In this document: in pieces, positions 25,882-33,148 of the stretch
Numbering within the stretch: position 1 is the stretch's first letter
Layout: every line of letters begins with the position of its first letter
NCBI RefSeq assembly: GCF_902833145.1
Contig: NZ_CADFEN010000024.1
Span: forward strand, 1 to 33,148
Source: Burkholderia sp. BCC0506
GTDB taxonomy: Bacteria > Pseudomonadota > Gammaproteobacteria > Burkholderiales > Burkholderiaceae
DNA: 33,148 nucleotides
Reading direction: 5' to 3'
Position numbers and translations under genes: made by a program
Notes under the pieces: generated by a model
What the model was told of the DNA's origin: nothing
The model's database searches: none
What the model saw: the letters and a program-made list of their open reading frames with translations, nothing else

Positions 25882-26028
25882 TCATCGTTCACTTCGGTTC
25901 TCGAAGCGATCAATGTATGGCGTTGCCGTTGGTGATGAAATCAGACGAGTTCGATTTTGACGCGTTCGCACATCAACGATCGCGGGGTAGGAAAGACCAC
26001 CGGGCAGCGTGACGTTACGTATCTCCAC
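25882..26028 (-). CDS. Possible short ORF upstream of the lysozyme gene
   Basis: From a GTG at 26028 a 48-codon frame encodes MEIRNVTLPGGLSYPAIVDV and a further 28 residues, ending 37 bp before the lysozyme ATG. Its codon use is as weakly biased as that of the lysozyme gene. I recognise no family. It may be a small gene of the same transcript, the remains of a longer upstream gene, or chance. The rest of the 282-bp gap holds only the terminator at 26051-26080. Confidence 0.2.
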   Translation of the reverse strand: MEIRNVTLPGGLSYPAIVDVRTRQNRTRLISSPTATPYIDRFENRSER

Positions 26029-26050
26029 GTACTCGCGCAAAAAAGCAAAC

Positions 26051-26080
26051 GGCCCGACGGCAAACGCCGATCGGGCCATT
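26051..26080 (-). terminator. Terminator after the GabP-type permease gene
   Basis: GGCCCGA-CGGC and GCCG-A-TCGGGCC form an 11-bp stem with one bulged base and an AAAC loop. On the minus strand it is followed by GTTTGCTTTTTTG, on the plus strand by ATTTT. It lies about 50 bp past the permease stop and shields the lysozyme pair from read-through. Confidence 0.8.
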
Positions 26081-26126
26081 TTCACGCCCGGGACTTCGCG
26101 CCCCGTCGTTACCTCGTTCGATCAGC

Positions 26127-27518
26127 TCACGTCGCCGACACCCGCCGCCCAGCGTTCGCCTGCGCATCGCGCCCACGTTTGTTCAGCCACGATGCGAACA
26201 GCACGATCAACGCCAGCACGGCCGTCGCGCCCACTTCCATCCGGTGCGCCTCGCTGACGAACATCACGGTCAGCGTGCCGCAGATGAACAGGATCACCGC
26301 CCACGTGAGCCACGGGAACAGCCACATCCGCAGCGTCAGGTCCGCGCCGGCCGATTCGAGCGTCTTGCGCATCCGCAACTGCGAGATCGCGATCACGAGA
26401 TACACGAGCAGCGCGATCGCGCCCGATGTCGCGAGCAGGAAGCCGAACACCTGCTCCGGCATCAGGTAGTTGGCGATCACGGTCAGGAAACCGAACGCGG
26501 TCGACGCGAGCACGGCCGCGCGCGGCGTGCCCGTCGAATCGGTGCGATGCAGGAAGGCGGGCGCATCCTTGCGCCTGGACAGCGAGAACAGCATCCGCGA
26601 CGCGGTGTACAGCGCCGAATTCAGGCAGCTCGCGACCGACACGAGCACGATCACGTCGATGATCGCCTTCGCGTTCGGCACGCCGATCAGTTCCATCGCG
26701 CGCTGATACGAGCCGTGCTTCGGCAGCAGCGGGTCGTTCCACGGCACGATGGCCGCGACGACGAGGATCGAGCCGAGATAGAACAGCGTGATACGCCAGA
26801 TTACCGAGTTCGTCGCGCGCACGATCTGGCGCTGCGGGTTGTCCGATTCGGCGGCCGCGATCGTCACGATCTCGGTGCCGAGGAACGAGAACATCGTCGT
26901 CAGCATCGCGGCCAGCACCGCGCCGGCGCCGTTCGGCATGAAGCCCTGGTGCGCGAACAGGTTCGACACGCCCGATACGGCGGGCGCCGGCACGAGGCCG
27001 ACGATCGCCGCGCCGCCGACGCACAGGAACACGACGATCGCGACGACCTTGATCAGCGCGAACCAGAATTCGAATTCGCCGTAGTTCTTGACGGAAAAGA
27101 GATTGGTGACGGTGAGCAGCAGCGTGATGCCGAGTGCGAAGATCCACGTCGCGACGCCCGGGAACCACGCATTGAGGATGGTCGCGGCGGCGGTCGCCTC
27201 GATCGGGATCACGAGCACCCAGAACCACCAGTACAGCCAGCCGATCGTGAAGCCGGCCCAGTGGCCGATCGCGCGATCGGCATAGGTCGAGAACGACCCG
27301 CTGTCCGGATGCGCGACGGCCATCTCGCCGAGCATGCGCATCACCAGCACGACCAGGACGCCCGCGATCGCATACGCGAGTATCGATGCCGGCCCGGCTT
27401 CCGCGATCGCGTGGCCGGAGCCGACGAACAAGCCCGCGCCGATCACGCCGGCAATCGACATCATCGTTACGTGACGCTGCTTCAGGCCGGTGCCGAGGCC
27501 TGTATTGCTTCCACTCAT
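26127..27518 (-). CDS. gabP: GabP-type amino acid permease (APC superfamily)
   Basis: The 463-residue inner-membrane protein has 12 predicted hydrophobic spans and should import an amino acid, most likely 4-aminobutyrate, by proton symport. The GabP signature stretches are HVTMMSIAGVIGAGLFVGSG, PDSGSFSTYADRAIGHWAGF, TIGWLYWWFWVLVIPIEA and TNLFSVKNYGEFEFWFALIK. I placed the start at 27518, where GGAGAG precedes the ATG and the length fits the family; a longer in-frame opening upstream is Arg/Pro-rich and unlike a permease. No gab catabolic genes are adjacent, so another small amino acid is possible. Confidence 0.85.
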   Translation of the reverse strand: MSGSNTGLGTGLKQRHVTMMSIAGVIGAGLFVGSGHAIAEAGPASILAYAIAGVLVVLVMRMLGEMAVAHPDSGSFSTYADRAIGHWAGFTIGWLYWWFWVLVIPIEATAAATILNAWFPGVATWIFALGITLLLTVTNLFSVKNYGEFEFWFALIKVVAIVVFLCVGGAAIVGLVPAPAVSGVSNLFAHQGFMPNGAGAVLAAMLTTMFSFLGTEIVTIAAAESDNPQRQIVRATNSVIWRITLFYLGSILVVAAIVPWNDPLLPKHGSYQRAMELIGVPNAKAIIDVIVLVSVASCLNSALYTASRMLFSLSRRKDAPAFLHRTDSTGTPRAAVLASTAFGFLTVIANYLMPEQVFGFLLATSGAIALLVYLVIAISQLRMRKTLESAGADLTLRMWLFPWLTWAVILFICGTLTVMFVSEAHRMEVGATAVLALIVLFASWLNKRGRDAQANAGRRVSAT

Positions 27519-27782
27519 CTGTCTCTCTCCAAAAAACGGTTCCGGTCCGACCGGGTGTCGCGTGAAGGCGGCGCGGGGAGTTGTCGTTCTTGAATCCGGC
27601 TGCGAGCACGCGTGCCGCGCACGCGCGCATGAGGCCGGATGGGGGCCGTTCCGGTCGGGTCGTCCGCGCAGTCTGCGAAGCTGCGGGTGCAATGCGGCGC
27701 ACCGGGCGCCGGCGCATCGCGTACGCCCGTTCCGTCGGCTGTCGTCAGCCGCCTTCGAAGCGAAGGAGTGTAAGCATCAAAC

Positions 27783-27800
27783 GGTTCTTCACTAAGAACC
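27783..27800. repeat. 7-bp inverted repeat in the gabP upstream region
   Basis: GGTTCTT and AAGAACC flank a 4-nt centre (CACT). It lies in the 386-bp gap between the MmcQ/YjbR stop and the permease start, about 265 bp upstream of the permease. It could be an operator or an RNA hairpin. I see no gene elsewhere in this gap. Confidence 0.4.
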
Positions 27801-27826
27801 AATTGAAGAATTTCGATGGAACCACT

Positions 27827-27854
27827 CGTTGCATCGATACGCACCGATGCAACG
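27827..27854. repeat. 10-bp perfect inverted repeat downstream of the MmcQ/YjbR gene
   Basis: CGTTGCATCG and CGATGCAACG are exact inverted repeats around an 8-nt loop, 51 bp past the MmcQ/YjbR stop. There is no T-run on either strand, so it is a poor rho-independent terminator. A protein-binding site or a structured 3' end is possible. Confidence 0.45.
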
Positions 27855-27904
27855 CTTGATCCGGATCGGTGGCGGCTCGTGCGCCGGTGCGCCGGGTGCG
27901 CCGT

Positions 27905-28249
27905 TCAGTTCGCATCGCGGGCGGCTTCGTCCCGCCACTTCGCCGGCACGATGGCGCGCCATTCTCGCAGAAGCAGGTTTTTCACGGCGTCGGGACGTGC
28001 GGCCGACAGGCGGACCAGCACGATCGGCCAGCCGACATAGTGTTCGGTCACGTAATACACGTCGGGCGCCGATTCGATCAGCCATGCGCGCTCGTCGGGG
28101 TCGACGCCCTTCACGACGAGCGTGTCGCCGTCCTCGCGCAGCCGCGCGAGCAGCTTGCCCTTCACCTTGAGTGCGGGCGTGCCGTACGACGTCCCTTCCT
28201 CGACGCCGCGCCACGCCAGTGCGATCTGCCGGACTTCGTCGAATGTCAC
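27905..28249 (-). CDS. MmcQ/YjbR family protein
   Basis: The 114-residue protein has the MmcQ/YjbR fold signature: an N-terminal helix (DEVRQIALAWRGVEEGTSYG), TPALKVKGKLLARL, LVVKG, and a C-terminal YVTEHYVGWPIVLVRL ending in a basic helix. The family is annotated as DNA-binding by fold, but its function is not established. The start is a GTG, fixed by GGGGAGG six bases upstream. It lies 81 bp downstream of the MFS stop on the same strand. Confidence 0.88.
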   Translation of the reverse strand: MTFDEVRQIALAWRGVEEGTSYGTPALKVKGKLLARLREDGDTLVVKGVDPDERAWLIESAPDVYYVTEHYVGWPIVLVRLSAARPDAVKNLLLREWRAIVPAKWRDEAARDAN

Positions 28250-28330
28250 GATGCCTCCCCGACCGTGCGTCGATGGCTGACGGTCGGGCCACCCTACCGG
28301 AAATCGCGCGACGCGCCCAGCCCGATTGCG

Positions 28331-29599
28331 CTATCCGCCGGCCGCGCGCGCGGCGGCCGGCGCACGCCCGGTGGTCGCGACGATCGCGAACGCGATCGCA
28401 TTCGCGGCGGCGCTCGCGAGAATCGGCACGAGGTAGCCGCCGCCCGCGTCGTAGACGAAGCCGGCGGCGGCCGGCCCGATCAGCGTGCCGAACGCGACGC
28501 TCGTGTACAGGATCCCGATGATCGCGCTCACGTTGCGCCCGCCGAAATAGTCCATCACGACCGCCGGCAGCACGGCGACCCAGCCGCCGTAGAACACGCC
28601 GAACACGAGCGCGAACGCCGCCAGCGTCGCGACGGTGTCCGCGCCCGCCCACGCGACCAGCGCGACCGCCATGCCGGCGAACATCGCGAGCAGCGACGCG
28701 CGGCGGCCGAAGCGGTCGGCCAGGCCGCCCAGAAAGAAGCGGCCGGCCGTGCTGCCCACGCCGATCGCGCCGAGCAGCAGCACGGCCGTCGACGGCGCGA
28801 CGCCGTGGTCGAGTGCGTAGGGCACGAGGTGGACGAACGGGACGAATACACCGAACGAGCAGACGAGGCAGGCCGCGTAGAGGCTCGCGAACGGCCGCGA
28901 CGCGACGGCTTCGCGCACCGGCGCGCCGGCACGCGGGTTCGCGGCAGCCGGCGAAGCACCGGCATTCCGGCCGCCGCCGTCCCGTGCGACATCGCCATCC
29001 GGCAACAGTCCCCGCCCGCGCGGATCGTTCTCGATCAGCAGCGACATGCCGGCTCCCAGCACGAGCGCGAGCGCGGCCAGCGTGAAATACGCGCCGCGCC
29101 AGCCGACCTGCGCGATCAATGCGGACGCGAGCGGCGGCATCACCAGCGTGCCGACGCCGATCCCCGCCACCGCGAGCCCCGACGCGAACCCGCGCCGGCG
29201 CACGAACCAGCGCTGCACCGCGCCGACGGCCGGCACGTACGCGCAGCCGACGCCGAATCCGACACCGAGCCCGTACGCGACGTACACCTGCAGCAGCGTA
29301 TGGGCCGCGCCGGCGGCCGCGAGCCCCGCGCCGGTCAACAGCATCCCGGCGACGGCGAGCCGCCGCGAGCCGAACCGATCGGCCAGCGGCCCGCTGACGA
29401 TGCCGAAACCGAAGTACAGGAAGCCGGCGAGCGAGAACACGAGCGAGATCTGGCCGCGCGACGCGGCGAAATCCCGCTGCAGCGATTCGACGAACGCGCT
29501 GAACGTGTACGCGCTGCCGAACCCGACGAACGTGACGGCGAACGCGGCCGCCACCACGTACCAGCCGTAGAAAAGGCGCGATGCGCGCGGGCGGTTCAT
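28331..29599 (-). CDS. MFS transporter (OFA/monocarboxylate-type)
   Basis: The 422-residue protein has 12 predicted membrane spans in two halves joined by a charged cytoplasmic loop (about 215-245). The MFS motif-A signatures are GPLADRFGSRRL after span 2 and GGLADRFGRRASL in the second half. The N-terminus FYGWYVVAAAFAVTFVGFG resembles oxalate/formate and monocarboxylate transporters. AAAGGAG before the ATG at 29599 fixes the start; the longer upstream opening runs into the promoter region. It is divergent from a LysR gene, which probably controls it in response to the substrate. The substrate is not shown by the sequence. Confidence 0.88.
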   Translation of the reverse strand: MNRPRASRLFYGWYVVAAAFAVTFVGFGSAYTFSAFVESLQRDFAASRGQISLVFSLAGFLYFGFGIVSGPLADRFGSRRLAVAGMLLTGAGLAAAGAAHTLLQVYVAYGLGVGFGVGCAYVPAVGAVQRWFVRRRGFASGLAVAGIGVGTLVMPPLASALIAQVGWRGAYFTLAALALVLGAGMSLLIENDPRGRGLLPDGDVARDGGGRNAGASPAAANPRAGAPVREAVASRPFASLYAACLVCSFGVFVPFVHLVPYALDHGVAPSTAVLLLGAIGVGSTAGRFFLGGLADRFGRRASLLAMFAGMAVALVAWAGADTVATLAAFALVFGVFYGGWVAVLPAVVMDYFGGRNVSAIIGILYTSVAFGTLIGPAAAGFVYDAGGGYLVPILASAAANAIAFAIVATTGRAPAAARAAGG

Positions 29600-29658
29600 G
29601 ACGATGCTCCTTTCGGGCTCCACCGGGCGCCGAGCGGCGCCCGGATTGCCCCGTGGAT

Positions 29659-29671
29659 ATAGTTGAACTAT
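29659..29671. promoter_or_regulatory. Palindrome in the MFS/LysR divergent region, likely LysR box
   Basis: ATAGTT-G-AACTAT is a perfect 13-nt palindrome with the T-N11-A form of LysR operators, 60 bp upstream of the MFS start and 122 bp from the LysR start. A second perfect palindrome of 20 nt (29683-29702) lies 11 bp further towards the regulator gene; it is GC-only except at two positions and could be a simple hairpin. Confidence 0.5.
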
Positions 29672-29792
29672 GTTGATCGCATCGGCTGCCGGCCGGCAGC
29701 CGCGAAACATGCGATCCGATGCGTCAACGGTACGCGCGCGTCCGCGTCGCCTCAAACGATATTTCGTCGACCTTTCGCTTTAGAAAAACTGA

Positions 29793-30710
29793 ATGAATCG
29801 CTCCCGCCTGCCGCCGCTCAACGCGTTGCGCGCCTTCGAAGCCGCCGCCCGCCACCTGTCGGTGAAATCGGCGGCCGAAGAGCTGTCGGTCACGCCCGGC
29901 GCGGTGAGCCAGATGATCCGCACGCTCGAGGCGCATCTCGGCGTGCAGCTGTTCGAGCGCGTGAACCGCGGCATCCTGCTGACGGCCGCGGGCCGCGACT
30001 ACCTGCCGCCGGTGCGCAACGCGTTCCGGCAGATCGCCGACGCGTCGCAGCGCGTGTCGGGCGCGGCCGACAGCGGCGTGCTGACGGTGAGCGTCACGCC
30101 GTTCTTCGCATCCGCGTGGCTCGTCCCGCGCCTCGCGCAGTTCCGGCACGCTTGCCCCGACGTCGACCTGCAGGTCGTCACGAGCCACGCGCTCGCGGAT
30201 TTCGCACGCGACGGCGTCGACGTCGCGATCCGCCACGGCCTCGGGCGTTACGTCGGGCTGTGCAGCGAACGCCTGCTGACGGTGGAAATCGTCGCGCTCG
30301 CGGCGCCGGCACTCGTCGCGCGGCTCGGCATGCCGGCGACGCCGGCCGAGCTGGTCGGCTGGCCGCAGTTGCACGACGCCGAACGCAAGGGCTGGCACAT
30401 CTGGTTCGGCGCGCAGCGGATCGACGATTTCGGCCCGCCGCGCGGCCCCGCGTTCGACGACTCGGGGCTGCTGCTGCAAGCGATCGTCGCCGGCCAGGGC
30501 GCCGGGCTGCTGCCGGCCGCGATGGTGCGTGGCGAGCTGGCGAGCGGCCGGCTCGTGCAGCTTGCCGACGCCGCATGGCTCGACGATTTCGCGTACTACC
30601 TCGTCTATCCGCCGCATCACGCGGAACGGCCGAAGGTTGCCGCGTTCCGCCGGTGGATTCTCGATGCCGCGCAGGCCGACGGCGCGGCGTCGATGTCCGG
30701 CGCGGCGTAG
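29793..30710 (+). CDS. LysR-family transcriptional regulator (GcvA-like)
   Basis: The 305-residue protein has an N-terminal winged helix-turn-helix (about 9-66: LNALRAFEAAARHLSVKSAA, then VTPGAVSQMIRTLEAHLGVQ) and a periplasmic-binding-like effector domain (about 95-295). The N-terminus PLNALRAFEAAARH is characteristic of the GcvA subgroup. It should bind the palindrome at 29659-29671 and control both itself and the divergent MFS gene. The effector is unknown. The start is chosen by family alignment; no strong ribosome site is present. Confidence 0.9.
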   Translation: MNRSRLPPLNALRAFEAAARHLSVKSAAEELSVTPGAVSQMIRTLEAHLGVQLFERVNRGILLTAAGRDYLPPVRNAFRQIADASQRVSGAADSGVLTVSVTPFFASAWLVPRLAQFRHACPDVDLQVVTSHALADFARDGVDVAIRHGLGRYVGLCSERLLTVEIVALAAPALVARLGMPATPAELVGWPQLHDAERKGWHIWFGAQRIDDFGPPRGPAFDDSGLLLQAIVAGQGAGLLPAAMVRGELASGRLVQLADAAWLDDFAYYLVYPPHHAERPKVAAFRRWILDAAQADGAASMSGAA

Positions 30711-30799
30711 CGCCGCGCGGCGCCAAGGCACCGATCCGCTAACATGCGGCGCGGGCGATCGGCCCGACATCGACAACGACGAACGAAACGAGAGAGACC

Positions 30800-31108
30800 A
30801 TGCGTGCCCTGCTCCGCCGCGCGACGCACATCGCGACCCTGTCCGCCGCGCTGTTCGTCGCGGGCGCCGCGTTACCGCCTTCCGCGCACGCCTATCGCGC
30901 GTCGCCCGGCTACGCCAACGAAGCCGATCTCGACCGTCACGACACGTATCGCAACCGCGACGGCGACACCGTGCATGCGCCCGCGCATTCGAAATCGGGT
31001 CGCGTGCCGGACGGCGCGAGCGCGCGCTGCCGCGACGGCACGTACAGCTTCAGCCGCCACCGGCGCGGCACGTGCTCGGGGCACGGCGGCGTCGCCGCTT
31101 GGCTGTGA
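30800..31108 (+). CDS. Small secreted protein with DUF3761-like C-terminus
   Basis: The 102-residue product has a signal peptide ending in SAHA (cleavage after about residue 31). The mature part is His/Arg-rich, with a conserved end [20 protein letters not shown] followed by GVAAWL, which I recognise as the DUF3761 type. Two cysteines in this motif could form a disulfide in the periplasm. The function is unknown. GAGAGAG lies just before the ATG. It stands alone between the LysR gene and ettA. Confidence 0.75.
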   Translation: MRALLRRATHIATLSAALFVAGAALPPSAHAYRASPGYANEADLDRHDTYRNRDGDTVHAPAHSKSGRVPDGASARCRDGTYSFSRHRRGTCSGHGGVAAWL

Positions 31109-31277
31109 GCGCGGGCCGGCCGAATGGCCAGCGCCGCGCCAGCGGCAGGCGGCGGCGAAGTACAATACGCGCTCGCACCGCCGCGCCCCGCGCGGCACGC
31201 TCCGTACCGAATCACCCGACGCCGCCGCGCCCGCGCGCTGCGCGGCCGTCTCAACCACTTCTGACTTTCACACCGAA

Positions 31278-32945
<1,668 letters not shown>

Positions 32946-32984
32946 CCGGCGCGGCCCGGGCGCCCGGCACCGCGACCAAGCGGG

Positions 32985-33011
32985 CCGGATGCCGCAAGCG
33001 GCCGCATCCGG
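32985..33011 (+). repeat. Hairpin shortly after ettA
   Basis: CCGGATGC and GCATCCGG form an 8-bp stem 40 bp past the ettA stop. No T-run follows directly, so it is not a classical terminator by itself. It may stabilise the 3' end ahead of the terminator at 33107. Confidence 0.4.
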
Positions 33012-33042
33012 AACGACGCAACGAAAAAGCGGGCCGATGGCC

Positions 33043-33086
33043 TAATGCCGTTCAGTTAAGGTTCTTTTTAAGGACGCGGACGGCAT
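33043..33086. repeat. Short inverted/direct repeat unit, possible insertion-sequence end
   Basis: ATGCCGT (33045-33051) and ACGGCAT (33080-33086) are exact inverted repeats, and TTAAGG occurs twice between them. TAATGCCGTTCAGTTAAG resembles, from memory, the terminal repeat of IS4-family elements in Burkholderia. No transposase is visible in the 60 bp that remain, so this could be an element's left end or a remnant. Confidence 0.3.
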
Positions 33087-33106
33087 AGCGTTTTGGCACT
33101 GCCTTC

Positions 33107-33140
33107 ACGGCCCGCTCGAATTTTCGAGCGGGCCGTTCTT
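33107..33140 (+). terminator. Rho-independent terminator at the right edge
   Basis: ACGGCCCGCTCGAA (33107-33120) pairs exactly with TTCGAGCGGGCCGT (33123-33136), a 14-bp perfect stem with a 2-nt gap, followed by TCTTCTTT. It is the first strong terminator downstream of ettA. Confidence 0.8.
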
Positions 33141-33148
33141 CTTTGAGC

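Noticed and set aside
26244-27593. Plus-strand frame of about 450 codons over the permease gene
   Set aside because: Almost entirely Arg/Asp/Glu/His, antisense to a clear membrane transporter.

Overview
The window looks like a chromosomal segment of a Burkholderia-type beta-proteobacterium, most like the B. cepacia complex. The evidence is very high GC with strong G/C third-position bias, a split phenylacetate (paa) cluster with a PaaR-like palindrome, the order rpe-gph-trpEGDC-CYTH-ung, and Burkholderia-like versions of most genes. This is recognition from the sequence, not a database result.

Layout. (1) 1-331: leader and tandem promoters of a ribosomal RNA operon that runs leftwards off the window, guarded by the terminator of the neighbouring hydratase gene. 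(2) 406-7027: phenylacetate catabolic genes. A leftward crotonase (paaF-like) is divergent from paaN-thiolase-paaG-paaI-paaK, with a PaaR-type operator between them and a 17-bp-stem terminator at the end. Together they activate phenylacetate to its CoA ester, isomerise the epoxide to the oxepin, oxidise the ring-opened aldehyde, and beta-oxidise the product. (3) 7184-8869: mltA, a 47-residue membrane miniprotein and apaG. (4) 9047-16445: rpe, gph, then a Trp-codon leader peptide with attenuator, trpE, trpG, trpD, trpC, a CYTH-domain gene overlapping the trpC stop, and ung, closed by a terminator. (5) 16495-21141: leftward azoR, M61 peptidase, dsbC-like gene and a UbiH-family hydroxylase. (6) 21388-23825: ychF convergent with a secreted metallo-beta-lactamase-fold protein. 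(7) About 23,800-26,080: a patch that looks accessory, with weaker codon bias. It holds an alpha/beta-hydrolase pseudogene with two lesions and a coupled pair of a GH24 lysozyme and an LprI/DUF1311 lysozyme-inhibitor-like protein. (8) 26127-33140: a GabP-type permease, an MmcQ/YjbR protein, an MFS transporter divergent from a LysR regulator, a small secreted DUF3761-type protein, ettA and a terminator. A short repeat beside that terminator may be the end of an insertion sequence.

Most of the window is ordinary core chromosome. The items most worth a second look are the lysozyme/LprI pair (24922-25844), which is arranged like an effector and its immunity protein; the trp leader peptide; the clamp-binding-like N-terminus of Ung; and the metallo-beta-lactamase-fold protein with an altered metal motif and a reading frame that runs through a terminator. 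I saw no tRNA gene, CRISPR array or complete mobile element.
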